From Gp6-AA40 sp035496255 (GTDB lineage: Bacteria > Acidobacteriota > Vicinamibacteria > Vicinamibacterales > UBA2999): a stretch of 64,000 bases of DNA. Positions 50,291-58,940 of this stretch are shown here, piece by piece. The position numbers and the translations under genes are program-made. The stretch covers positions 88,150-152,149 of the forward strand of contig DATJEU010000014.1 in assembly GCA_035496255.1 (NCBI GenBank). Direction: 5' to 3'. The first letter of the stretch is position 1; each line of letters opens with the position of its first letter. The notes beneath the pieces were generated by a model, which saw only the letters and a list, made by a program, of their open reading frames with translations, had not been told where the DNA came from and did no database searches.

Positions 50291-50313
50291 GGGCGGGGCT
50301 GAAGACCGCCACC
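50291..50313. repeat. Short palindromic repeat, copy 2
   Basis: GGGCGGGGCTGAAGACCGCCACC, with GGCGG/CCGCC able to pair. Similar to the element at 25602-25625 (GGGCGGGTCTGAAAACC...). Confidence 0.4.
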
Positions 50314-50331
50314 GGGATCGGGACACGCAAC

Positions 50332-50376
50332 AAAAAAGGCCCGGCCGTCCGAAGGGACGCCGGGCCTTTCGTGTTT
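50332..50376. terminator. Bidirectional intrinsic terminator
   Basis: AAAGGCCCGGC-CGTCC pairs with GGACG-CCGGGCCTTT with one bulged base. An A-run on the left and TTTCGTGTTT on the right would give U-tracts on both strands. It separates the ankyrin gene from the convergent cytochrome gene. Confidence 0.85.
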
Positions 50377-50407
50377 CATCCGGCCGAAGCCGACTTCGCG
50401 CGTCGCG

Positions 50408-50920
50408 CTACTGCGCGAAGTTTCTCGACAGGTAGGCGAGGACGACCGGGTAATCGGCGTCGGACAGCGGCGCGCCCTCGTTCAGCATCGAGTTCAGCGT
50501 CTCCATCCATTCCTCCGGCGACCGGCGACCCTGGCGCACGCGTTTGAGGTCATGGCACATCGTGCAGACCTGCAGCACCACCTCCTTGCCGCGACCTTCC
50601 GGCATCGGTCCGAAGTGCTCCGCCAGGTAATCGACCAGGACCGGAATATCGGCGTCGGCGACATCCGCGCCCTTCTGCAGCATGTTCTGGACGATGTCGT
50701 TCCAACCGTCCTTGTCGCGGGCGCTGGACTGAAGCGGGCGCAGGTCGTGGCAACCGCCGCACGACTGGTTCATGATGCGCTCGCCCTTGTCGTCCTGGGA
50801 CGCGGCAGGGACGGCGGGACTGCCATCCTGGGCGGCGGAAAGGACCCGTTCGCTGCCGACCATCAGGAGGGCCGACGCCGCAACGGGCAGAGCAAGCATG
50901 AAAAAGGACCGGGACCGCAT
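50408..50920 (-). CDS. Diheme c-type cytochrome
   Basis: 170 residues with a signal peptide (FFMLALPVAASALLMVGSERVLSAA). Two similar heme domains follow, each with CxxCH: SCGGCHDLRPLQ and VCTMCHDLKRVRQ, plus the W-x-x-x-x-x-M/L pattern after each (DGWNDIVQNMLQKGA; EEWMETLNSMLNEGA). It appears to be an internal duplication of one small cytochrome domain. It is probably a periplasmic electron carrier; the partner is unknown. No oxidoreductase is adjacent. Confidence 0.88.
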   Translation of the reverse strand: MRSRSFFMLALPVAASALLMVGSERVLSAAQDGSPAVPAASQDDKGERIMNQSCGGCHDLRPLQSSARDKDGWNDIVQNMLQKGADVADADIPVLVDYLAEHFGPMPEGRGKEVVLQVCTMCHDLKRVRQGRRSPEEWMETLNSMLNEGAPLSDADYPVVLAYLSRNFAQ

Positions 50921-50975
50921 GATGTTTGATGTTACCAGATGGCCTGTGGGCGGCGGGGCCGGTATCCTAGGGCGT

Positions 50976-51230
50976 ATGCCGCTTTATGAGTACCAGTGCC
51001 GCGCCTGCGGCCGTGAATTCGAGAAACTGGTGCGCCCCGGCGACAGCGCGCCGGCGTGCGACTGCGGAAGCACAGACCTGGAGAAACTGTTGTCGCAGCT
51101 GGCGGTGAGCACCGAGGGCACCCGCGCTCACAACTTCGCGAAAGCCCGCCAGCGGGCCAAAAGGGCGAATCGCGACAAGGAAATCGCGCAGTTCGAGTAC
51201 GAGGAGAAACACCGGCATCACGACCATTGA
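50976..51230 (+). CDS. FmdB-family zinc-ribbon protein
   Basis: 84 residues starting MPLYEYQCRACGREFEKL, the FmdB/CxxC_CXXC_SSSS pattern. Two Cys pairs (YQCRACG; ACDCGSTDL) form a small zinc ribbon. The C-terminal half is Lys/Arg/His-rich and charged (ARQRAKRANRDKEIAQFEYEEKHRHHDH). The family is named after a putative regulator, but its role is unclear. It diverges from the diheme cytochrome gene 55 bases away. Confidence 0.85.
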   Translation: MPLYEYQCRACGREFEKLVRPGDSAPACDCGSTDLEKLLSQLAVSTEGTRAHNFAKARQRAKRANRDKEIAQFEYEEKHRHHDH

Positions 51231-51267
51231 CTGCTGCTGACGCGCCGGACCATGTTCGCCTCCGCAT

Positions 51268-52215
51268 CTAGCCTTCGTTCACCGTCAGAAGGACCTTGAG
51301 TCGCTGCGTGGCGAGGTTCAGCGCGTCGACCCCACGTTCCAGCGGCAAACGCTCCTGAATCAGCGGACGCACATCGACCTCACCGTGCTCGAGCGCGACG
51401 AGCGCGCGATCGAATGGTCCACATCGCGACCCGATCAGCGTGATCTCGTCGATGACGAACGACGCCCACGGCATCGTCTGCGTCCCGGCGACGGTCGTCT
51501 TCAACACGATGGTGCCGCGGGGACGAACGAGCGAGATCGCCGCAGGCAATCCGCTCTCCGATCCCGTGCACTCGACGACGACGTCGGCCCGCCGGTCGGT
51601 AGGCGCTTCCGCGAGCAGCGCTGTCCGGATTCCGAGCCGCTGCAGCAGCGCGAGTTTCTCCGGATGCTTGCCAATCACGAGCGTGTCGGCGGCGACGCGC
51701 GCGAGTACCTGGGCGCACAGATTCCCGAGCCGTCCATCGCCGAGCACGATTACTCGATCGGTACGAGCCACGTTCAGTTGCACGAGGATCTGAAACGCCG
51801 CGGCCACGGGTTCGGTGAACACTGCGATCTCGGTCGGCATCGGATCGGGCACCGGATGCAGGTTGCGTTGTGGCACAACGAGATAATCGGCGAATGCTCC
51901 GTCGTGGTTCGCGATGCCGAGGACGGTTCGATTGACGCAGTGCGTGGGCAACTCGCGCGCGCACAGGTCACATGCTCCGCATGCACAGTTGATCTCGCCC
52001 ACAACCCGTCGGCCGGCGAGCGGGCCGTTCTCGGCGACGCCGACAAACTCGTGACCGAGAACGCCACGGTAGCCCATGTAACCTTTGATCAGTTGCAGAT
52101 CCGTTTCGCAGACGCCGGCCGTGAGAACACGGACCAGCACGTCGGTCCCGCTTGGGGACGGCTTCGGATAATCCGCTCGGAATCGGACGATGCCATCGAG
52201 CGCCAGCGCACGCAT
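51268..52215 (-). CDS. Zinc-dependent alcohol/polyol dehydrogenase (MDR family)
   Basis: 315 residues from ATG 52215 (ATG 52248 would add 11). It has the MDR fold: catalytic-zinc ligands in GVCETDLQL and GHEFVG, the structural zinc cluster CACGACDLCARELPTHC and a Rossmann motif (DRVIVLGDGRLGNLCAQVLA), shorter than the typical ~345. NAD(P)-dependent oxidation of an alcohol, threonine or polyol is expected. The C-terminus (GVDALNLATQRLKVLLTV) is usual. It is isolated between convergent and divergent genes, so the substrate is not suggested by context. Confidence 0.85.
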   Translation of the reverse strand: MRALALDGIVRFRADYPKPSPSGTDVLVRVLTAGVCETDLQLIKGYMGYRGVLGHEFVGVAENGPLAGRRVVGEINCACGACDLCARELPTHCVNRTVLGIANHDGAFADYLVVPQRNLHPVPDPMPTEIAVFTEPVAAAFQILVQLNVARTDRVIVLGDGRLGNLCAQVLARVAADTLVIGKHPEKLALLQRLGIRTALLAEAPTDRRADVVVECTGSESGLPAAISLVRPRGTIVLKTTVAGTQTMPWASFVIDEITLIGSRCGPFDRALVALEHGEVDVRPLIQERLPLERGVDALNLATQRLKVLLTVNEG

Positions 52216-52312
52216 TCTGGCGACGCTATCAAAGTTTTGACCGATCATTGAGCCGTTTCGCGGCAAGCCCCGTCTAAGAATCGTATCTCTGGTGTCTTTA
52301 CCCAAGGAATCG

Positions 52313-54844
52313 ATGATCGGTCTCGCTCGGCTGCGGCGAACGACCCTTGCCCTGGCCGTCTGCCTCGCGGCAGCCCTCCCGGCGATGGCTGTAGCGCAAT
52401 CGCCTGCCGCCGGCGTCAAGGCGTCCGCGGTCGGTGACGATGCGGTGTTTGCGGCCGACGAGCCGGCGCGCAACGACAAGACCGGGAAGGTCATTCATGC
52501 GCGCCGCATCATGGACGAGCCGCCGCAGATAGACGGCCGGTTGAATGATGAGATCTGGAACGGCGCCGATGCCGCCACGGGATTTGTCCAGCGCGATCCC
52601 GACAACGGCAAGGCGATGACCGAGGAGACGCGGATCCAGATCGCCTACGACAGCCGCAATCTGTACATCGCCGTGACGTGCCTGGACTCGGGGCGGGTGT
52701 CGAGCGGTATGGGCCGCCGCGATGAAACGCCGCCTACCGACATCGTCAACATCGGACTCGACCCGCGACACGATCACCTGACCGGCTATATCTTTCAGAC
52801 GAATCCGTCGTCGTGGCAGGGCGACATGTCGGTGTTCGACGACGACAACACCGACCGCGATTACAACGCCAACTGGGAAGTGCGATCGCAGGTCACCGGC
52901 TTCGGGTGGACCGCGGAATTCCGGATTCCGTTTTCACAGCTTCGGTTCACGGCGCAGCCGGCGCCAGGCCAGGTGTGGGGCTTCGATGCGCTGCGCACCA
53001 TTCGGCGCAAAGGCGAGACCGGCTTCTGGGTGCCGCGACCGCGTGGTGAGCGCGGCGACGCATCGCGGTACGGCCACGTGGTGTTCGACGAGCCGCTCAT
53101 CCCGCCGGGCCGTCTCGAAGTCACGCCCTACTCGCTCGGCCGTGCGACCTACAAGGACGGCCGGTCAGGCGACTTTGGCGGCGCAATCGGAGCAGATGTG
53201 CGTTACGGTCTCGGACCGGGATCGACGCTCTCCGCGACGATCAACCCTGACTTCGGACAGGTGGAGCAGGATCCCGCGGTACTCAATCTCTCGATTTACG
53301 AGTCGTTCTTTCCAGAGAAGCGGCCGTTCTTCCTCGAGGACAGCCGCACGTTCATTCCGCCGTATGGTCTCTTCCAGGTCTTCCACTCGCGGCGCATCGG
53401 CCGTACGCCTGGCCGCTTCAGCATCGAGTCCGGTGATTCACTGATCAGCCAGCCGGCGGACACGACCATCCTCGGCGCCGCGAAGCTCACCGGCAAGCGG
53501 TCCGGCTGGACTTACGGCGCGCTGACGGCAGCGACATCCGGCGAGTACGCCGAGGTCACGGCCGCCGCCGACAGCAGTGGCATCAACGCGCGCGAGTCGC
53601 GGCTCATCGAACCGGCCACGTCCTACAACGTCGTGCGGCTGCAGAAGGATGTGCGCGGCTCGTCGAACATCGGCGTCATCACAACGGGCGTCATGCGCGA
53701 GAACAGCGACGACGCCTACGTCGGCGGGTTCGACTACAACCTGCGATGGAACCGCTCGCGGAACTATCTCAATGGACATTGGGTGATCACACATGCGCCC
53801 GGAACCGACGGCATGCGCAACGGCTTCGGCGGTGTCGCCAACGTTGGCTTCAACCGGAAGCACAGCAACGGCGGCATTCACGCCGATCACTTCGGCACGA
53901 ACTTCCGCGTCACCGATCTCGGCTTCCTGCGGACGCGGACGAACCGCAATCGGCTGGACGGCAACGTCGAGATCTCTCAGCCGGATCCGGGCAAGCACCT
54001 ACGGCAGTATGGCGTCGGCCTGAACGGCGGCCAGTCGTGGAATGACGAGCACCTGGTGTTCGAGCGGAGCGCCGAGACGTATTTCTTCTACCAGTTCCTG
54101 AATTTCTGGCGCGGTCACATCGGGACGGGAGGAAACTTCGAACGCATGGACGACCGCGACACGCGCGGCGGGCCACCGATCGTACTGCCGCACGATCACT
54201 ACATCTTCTTTCACGTCGAAAGCGACTCGCGGCGGAGCTGGCAATGGGTCTGGAACTTCGTCGGCGGCAGGAGTCGCGTCGGCTCGACCTTCACCAACTA
54301 CTCGACCGGCCTCGATTTCCAGCCGTCACAGCGGCTGCAGTCGTCGATCAGCGTCAACTACAACAAGGGTCGCGACGACGCGCAGTGGCTCAGCGGCGAT
54401 TCCTCGGGCAACAACATCGACGTCGATCTGGATGGCGACACGGATTATGTCTATGGCACGCTCAGGCGGAACGTCGTCGATATCACGATGCGCGCGACGT
54501 ATGCGTTCACGCGCGACCTGACGCTGCAGGCCTACATGCAGCCGTTCGTCGCAACCGGCGACTACTCGAATATGCGGAAGCTGGCCCGCGCGAGCTCATA
54601 CGAGTTTTCGCCGGTCACGGTCGGCTACAACCCCGACTTCAACGACAAGTCTCTGCACAGCAACGTGGTGATGCGCTGGGAATATAAGAAGGGCAGCACG
54701 TTGTACATCGTCTGGAACATGCAGCAGGCCGATGATTCGCGTGCCGGCGCCTTCCGCGCCTTCCGCGATCTGGGCACGGCCTTCGGCGGAGGACATGCGG
54801 ACCATGTGTTCATGGTGAAGGCGACATACTGGATGAATCGCTGA
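52313..54844 (+). CDS. DUF5916 outer-membrane-type protein with CBM9-like domain
   Basis: 843 residues from ATG 52313, AAGGA eight bases upstream, with a signal peptide (TLALAVCLAAALPAMAVAQ). Residues ~55-250 resemble a family-9 carbohydrate-binding module (PPQIDGRLNDEIWNGADAATGFVQ, WTAEFRIPFSQLRF). The rest is DUF5916: EQDPAVLNLSIYESFFPEKRPFFLED, then many alternating beta strands, ending WMNR in an aromatic C-terminal strand typical of beta-barrels. It is probably an outer-membrane protein handling glycans or peptides; function unproven. Confidence 0.87.
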   Translation: MIGLARLRRTTLALAVCLAAALPAMAVAQSPAAGVKASAVGDDAVFAADEPARNDKTGKVIHARRIMDEPPQIDGRLNDEIWNGADAATGFVQRDPDNGKAMTEETRIQIAYDSRNLYIAVTCLDSGRVSSGMGRRDETPPTDIVNIGLDPRHDHLTGYIFQTNPSSWQGDMSVFDDDNTDRDYNANWEVRSQVTGFGWTAEFRIPFSQLRFTAQPAPGQVWGFDALRTIRRKGETGFWVPRPRGERGDASRYGHVVFDEPLIPPGRLEVTPYSLGRATYKDGRSGDFGGAIGADVRYGLGPGSTLSATINPDFGQVEQDPAVLNLSIYESFFPEKRPFFLEDSRTFIPPYGLFQVFHSRRIGRTPGRFSIESGDSLISQPADTTILGAAKLTGKRSGWTYGALTAATSGEYAEVTAAADSSGINARESRLIEPATSYNVVRLQKDVRGSSNIGVITTGVMRENSDDAYVGGFDYNLRWNRSRNYLNGHWVITHAPGTDGMRNGFGGVANVGFNRKHSNGGIHADHFGTNFRVTDLGFLRTRTNRNRLDGNVEISQPDPGKHLRQYGVGLNGGQSWNDEHLVFERSAETYFFYQFLNFWRGHIGTGGNFERMDDRDTRGGPPIVLPHDHYIFFHVESDSRRSWQWVWNFVGGRSRVGSTFTNYSTGLDFQPSQRLQSSISVNYNKGRDDAQWLSGDSSGNNIDVDLDGDTDYVYGTLRRNVVDITMRATYAFTRDLTLQAYMQPFVATGDYSNMRKLARASSYEFSPVTVGYNPDFNDKSLHSNVVMRWEYKKGSTLYIVWNMQQADDSRAGAFRAFRDLGTAFGGGHADHVFMVKATYWMNR

Positions 54845-54970
54845 GCCTCGAGGGCCAGACAGGAGGTCGCCCCATCGGAATGCCCAGGTTGGCCTGAGGC
54901 TGGCATCTGCGGCGGCGCGTGAACGTCGGCCCTGGTGGTGGTGCCGCTCTTGCACTTCGCGACCGCGGCG

Positions 54971-56257
54971 ATGGCGGGCAAACCGAAGCGACTCCACTGG
55001 GCGAGGCACCACCGAGTTCTTGCCGGTGTCCTGATCGTTCTCATCCTGGTCGGAGCCGGCCTCGTCATCGCGCAGGATCAGGAGACGCTGCGGATCCGGA
55101 GTTCTGTCGCGGTGCAGGATCCCCGCTTCCCCGACTACCTGGCGCGCCTGCTCGGACATCAGCTCACCACCGGCGATTCCTACATCGTCCACACCAACGG
55201 TGACGCGGCGTTCCCGGCAATGCTCGCGGCAATCGGCGGCGCCCGCCAACGCGTCGAATTCGAGAGCTACATCTATCAGGACGGTGATCTCGCCGACCGA
55301 TTCACGTCGGCATTCGAGGCGGCGGCCCGTCGCGGGGTCGCGGTGCGCGTGGTCGTCGACTCGTTTGGCTCGAGCCGCATGAGCAGCAAACAGATCGATC
55401 GGTTGAAGAAGGCCGGAGTGTTGCTCGGCTGGGTGAACCCGTTGCTCGGTCGAAGCATCGAGGAGGCGAACTACCGGTCGCATCGCAAGGCGCTGGTCGT
55501 CGACGGCAGGGTGGCGTTCGTCGGCGGCATGGGCATCGCCGACCAGTGGATCAAGGACGAAAAGATGCCGCGCTGGCGCGACACGCAGATCGAGCTCCAT
55601 GGCCCGGTGGTCGGCGACATCGAGGCCGGGTTCAATCAGAACTGGATTCTCACCGGCGGAACCGTCGACCCGCAGGTACCGCCCGAAGGACCTTCGACCG
55701 CCGGCAAGGCGGCATCGATCGTCGTCTGGAGCGCTGCGCGAAGCGGCGCGAACGAGCTGAAGCTCCTTTATCTGCTCGCGATTGCCGGTGCACGACATCA
55801 CATCGACATCGAATCGCCCTACCTGATCACAGACGAATCATCGCAATGGAGCCTGAGCGAGGCTCGCCGCCGCGGCGTGACGATCCGCATGCTGGTCGAA
55901 GGCGACAAGACCGACGCGAAAGCCGTGAAGTTTGCCAGCCGCGGCGACTACGAACATCTGCTGGAGATGGGCATCGAACTGGCCGAATACCAACCGACGA
56001 TGATGCACGCGAAAGCGATGGTCATCGACGGTCTACTCAGCATCATCGGCTCCGCGAACTTCGACAATCGATCGCTCGAACTGAACGACGAGCTGAATGT
56101 CGCGGTCTTCGATCCGGAACTGGCGGGCAGACTGGAAGGCGACTTCGAACGCGACCTGACCAGGTCGAAGCGGCTGTCGCTCGAAGCGTGGCGGTCGCGC
56201 CCGATCGTCGAGAAAGGGCGCGACTGGCTTCTGAGTTACTTCGGCGAGGTGCTCTGA
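54971..56257 (+). CDS. Phospholipase D-type cardiolipin synthase
   Basis: 428 residues from ATG 54971. One N-terminal TM helix (VLAGVLIVLILVGAGLVIA) anchors the enzyme. Two HKD motifs of the PLD superfamily are present: SHRKALVVDGRVAFVGGMGIAD and MHAKAMVIDGLLSIIGSANFDNRS. The order and C-terminal LSLEAWRSRP...LLSYF match bacterial cardiolipin synthases, which join two phosphatidylglycerols. It may draw on the same phosphatidylglycerol pool as mprF. A GTG at 54935 is an alternative start. The end overlaps the convergent oxidase subunit IV gene by 22 bases. Confidence 0.88.
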   Translation: MAGKPKRLHWARHHRVLAGVLIVLILVGAGLVIAQDQETLRIRSSVAVQDPRFPDYLARLLGHQLTTGDSYIVHTNGDAAFPAMLAAIGGARQRVEFESYIYQDGDLADRFTSAFEAAARRGVAVRVVVDSFGSSRMSSKQIDRLKKAGVLLGWVNPLLGRSIEEANYRSHRKALVVDGRVAFVGGMGIADQWIKDEKMPRWRDTQIELHGPVVGDIEAGFNQNWILTGGTVDPQVPPEGPSTAGKAASIVVWSAARSGANELKLLYLLAIAGARHHIDIESPYLITDESSQWSLSEARRRGVTIRMLVEGDKTDAKAVKFASRGDYEHLLEMGIELAEYQPTMMHAKAMVIDGLLSIIGSANFDNRSLELNDELNVAVFDPELAGRLEGDFERDLTRSKRLSLEAWRSRPIVEKGRDWLLSYFGEVL

Positions 56258-56586
56258 AGGTTCGGCCCGACGGTGTTGCCGGGGCCGCTGCCACGCGGAT
56301 TGGTGTACCACCCGCGCGAGGCGTAGTCGGTAAGCGTCAGCGCGAACATGATCCCCAGGAAGAACAGCGCGGTCACGATCGTCAATTTCGTGAGACGGCT
56401 GCTGTACTTCACGTGCATGAAGAACAGGATGACCAGCGTGGCCTTGGCGATCGCGATCGAGATGGCAACCGGGAAATTGAACGAGCCGAGCGGCGTGAAC
56501 GCCGCGGCGATCGTCAGCCCGGTCAGCAGCATCAGTGTGCCGAAGATCCCGAAGTAGAGGCTCTTGGGTGCGACGTGTCCTGACAT
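56236..56586 (-). CDS. ctaF: Cytochrome c oxidase subunit IV (small prokaryotic type)
   Basis: 116 residues with three hydrophobic helices: LYFGIFGTLMLLTGLTIAAAF, FPVAISIAIAKATLVILFFMHVKYS (the KAtlv..FFMHvK stretch typical of small oxidase subunit IV) and LTIVTALFFLGIMFALTLTDY. It is probably a structural subunit of the caa3 oxidase. It is the last gene of the respiratory operon, starting five bases after subunit III. Confidence 0.87.
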   Translation of the reverse strand: MSGHVAPKSLYFGIFGTLMLLTGLTIAAAFTPLGSFNFPVAISIAIAKATLVILFFMHVKYSSRLTKLTIVTALFFLGIMFALTLTDYASRGWYTNPRGSGPGNTVGPNLQSTSPK

Positions 56587-56590
56587 GGCG

Positions 56591-57313
56591 CTACGCGTAA
56601 TGCCCCGCCCGGTCCACGAGGTAGAGCAGCGGGAACAGGAAAATCCAGACGATGTCGACGAAGTGCCAGTAGAGGCCGGCGAGCTCAACCGGCGTATACC
56701 ACGCGGGTGAGAAACGCTGCTTCATTGCCATCCAGAGGATGACGCTCATGATGCCGAACCCGATCACCATGTGCAGCGCGTGCAGCCCGGTCATGGCGAA
56801 ATAGAGCGTGATGAACAGTTCGACCTGTCCGGCGTGTGCTCCCTCGAAGTGGAAGTTCGGGCCCGGCACGTGTCCGACGTCGAACTTGTGTTTGTACTCG
56901 AAGAACTTGATGACGAGGAACACGAGGCCGAGAATGATCGTGAGAATCAGGTTCCTGATCAGCGGCCTCTGGTGACCCGTCTGGGCCGCGCGCACCGCGA
57001 GGGCCATGGTCAGCGAGCTGGTGATGAGCACCACCGTGTTGACGCTGCCGAGCACGATATCGAGCTCGAGACTTCCCTCGGACCATGCCGCCGGGTACCA
57101 CATCCGGTAAATCAGATACGTGGTGAACAGCCCGCCGAAGAACAGCACTTCGGTGGCGAGGAACAGCCACATGCCGAGCGTCGCCGCTTCGGCCTGCTGC
57201 TCCATCGTTTCGAAATGGTGCTGGTGGGCCGGATGGGGCTCGTGCACATGCACACCTGCCGCGCCGTAGCCGTGCGGAGGCGGGTGCCCGTGAGGATCGA
57301 CGTGTGCGGCCAT
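56591..57313 (-). CDS. ctaE: Cytochrome c oxidase subunit III
   Basis: 240 residues from ATG 57313. A His-rich N-terminus (HVDPHGHPPPHGYG...HVHEPHPAHQHH) precedes the usual helices: LGMWLFLATEVLFFGGLFTTYLIYR, FKFFEYKHKF-type loop, LYFAMTGLHALHMVIGFG and a C-terminal YWHFVDIVWIFLFPLLYL. These match heme-copper oxidase subunit III. A TTG at 57325 would overlap the subunit I gene. It assembles with subunits I and II in the inner membrane. Confidence 0.93.
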   Translation of the reverse strand: MAAHVDPHGHPPPHGYGAAGVHVHEPHPAHQHHFETMEQQAEAATLGMWLFLATEVLFFGGLFTTYLIYRMWYPAAWSEGSLELDIVLGSVNTVVLITSSLTMALAVRAAQTGHQRPLIRNLILTIILGLVFLVIKFFEYKHKFDVGHVPGPNFHFEGAHAGQVELFITLYFAMTGLHALHMVIGFGIMSVILWMAMKQRFSPAWYTPVELAGLYWHFVDIVWIFLFPLLYLVDRAGHYA

Positions 57314-57317
57314 CGCG

Positions 57318-58934
57318 TCAGGCAACTTTGATCTCCCGCTTCGAATACTCGTAGGCGCCTTCGGTGACGACGGGCTGGACGAGGAAGTTTTGCGGCAACG
57401 GCGGCGACTGTATCGTCCATTCCAAGCCGGTTGCCAGCCATGGATTTGCGCTCGCCTTCTCGCCCTTGAAGAACGAGTAGGTCAGGTAAATCATCGGCAG
57501 CAGGTAGCCGATGCCGAGCACCATTGCTCCGGCCGTGGACGCCAGGTTCAGCACCTGGAACTCCGGCGGGTACTCGTGGTAGCGCCGCGGCATCCCGAGA
57601 TAGCCGAGGATGAACTGCGGGAAAAAGGTCATGTTGAAGCCGATGAACACCAGGAGTGCCGACAGCTTCGCGAGGTTGTCGTTGTACATGCGGCCCGTCA
57701 TCTTCGGCCACCAGAAGTGGAGCCCCGCGAAGAACCCCATGATGGCGCCGCCGACCATGATGTAGTGGAAGTGCGCCACCACGAAGTAGGTGTCGGTCAG
57801 GTGCACGTCGAGGCCGAGCGACGCGACGAACAGACCCGTGAGGCCGCCGATCAGGAAGAGGCCCATGAAGCCGAACGTCCACATCATCGGCGCCTTCCAC
57901 CAGATCGCGCCGCGGTAGAGCGTCGCCGTCCAGTTGAAGGTCTTGACGGCCGATGGAATCGCGACGGCAAACGTCAGGAACGAGAACACCATCGCCGAGT
58001 ACGGCGAGATGCCGGCGACGAACAGGTGGTGCGCCCACACCAGGAAGCCGAAGATGGCGATCGCCAGGCTCGAGAACGCGACGAACGAATAACCGAACAC
58101 GTTCTTGCGCGAGAAGCAGGCGATGGTCTCGCTGATCACGCCCATCGGCGGCAGGATCATGATGTAGACCGCCGGGTGCGAGTAGAACCAGAACAGGTGC
58201 TGGAACAGCACCGGATCGCCACCAAGCTTGGGATCGAAGAAGCCGAGGTGCAGTGCGCGCTCGGCGGCAACCATCGCCACCGTGATCGCGATCACCGGCG
58301 TGCCGAGGACCATGACCAGGGCCGTCGAGTACACCGCCCACACGAACAGCGGCAGCCGGAACCAGGTCAGGCCGGGCGCGCGCATCCGGTGGATCGTCAC
58401 CATGAAATTCAGCCCGGTGAGGATTGAGGAAAACCCGGTGATGAACACGCCGATGCCGGCGGCAAGGACGTTCGAGCTCGACCCGTCGGTGCTGTACGGC
58501 GGGTAGAAGGTCCAGCCGGTGTCCACGCCGCCGTAGACCATCGCGAACAACGTCACGCAGAGGCCGATGACGAAGACGTACCAGCTGAGGAGATTCAGTC
58601 TCGGAAACGCCACGTCTTTTGCGCCGAGCATCAGCGGCAGCACGAAGTTGCCGAGGATCGCCGGCACCGCCGGGATCAGCACGAAGAACACCATCGCCAC
58701 GCCGTGCATCGTGAACAGACGGTTGTACATGTCGCTCGACACCAGGTCACCGGCCGGTGTGGCGAGTTCCGTGCGGATCAGCGCCGCGAAGACCGCGCCG
58801 ATGATGAAGGCGATGGTGACGACCACCATGTACATCAGGCCGATGCGCTTGTGGTCCTTGGTCAGGAGCCACGACGCGAGGGTCGTCTGATGATTCAGGT
58901 AGTTCACCGGTGATTCGGCCACTGTGGTGATCAT
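57318..58934 (-). CDS. ctaD: Cytochrome c oxidase subunit I, type A2
   Basis: 538 residues, about twelve TM helices. Heme/CuB ligands are seen in MYNRLFTMHGVAMVFF, FWFYSHPAVYIMILPPMG, VWAHHLFVAG and YFVVAHFHYIMVGG. The YSHPAV stretch lacks the Glu of the canonical HPEVY motif, and the preceding Tyr-Ser marks a type A2 enzyme, in which Tyr-Ser takes over at the end of the D channel. It reduces oxygen to water and pumps protons. It lies between subunit II (six bases) and III (four bases). Confidence 0.95.
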   Translation of the reverse strand: MITTVAESPVNYLNHQTTLASWLLTKDHKRIGLMYMVVVTIAFIIGAVFAALIRTELATPAGDLVSSDMYNRLFTMHGVAMVFFVLIPAVPAILGNFVLPLMLGAKDVAFPRLNLLSWYVFVIGLCVTLFAMVYGGVDTGWTFYPPYSTDGSSSNVLAAGIGVFITGFSSILTGLNFMVTIHRMRAPGLTWFRLPLFVWAVYSTALVMVLGTPVIAITVAMVAAERALHLGFFDPKLGGDPVLFQHLFWFYSHPAVYIMILPPMGVISETIACFSRKNVFGYSFVAFSSLAIAIFGFLVWAHHLFVAGISPYSAMVFSFLTFAVAIPSAVKTFNWTATLYRGAIWWKAPMMWTFGFMGLFLIGGLTGLFVASLGLDVHLTDTYFVVAHFHYIMVGGAIMGFFAGLHFWWPKMTGRMYNDNLAKLSALLVFIGFNMTFFPQFILGYLGMPRRYHEYPPEFQVLNLASTAGAMVLGIGYLLPMIYLTYSFFKGEKASANPWLATGLEWTIQSPPLPQNFLVQPVVTEGAYEYSKREIKVA

Positions 58935-58940
58935 GGGGTC

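Noticed and set aside
54845..54900. Imperfect GCCTC...GAGGC hairpin after the DUF5916 gene as a terminator
   Set aside because: Stem has mismatches, the loop is long and there is no T-run.
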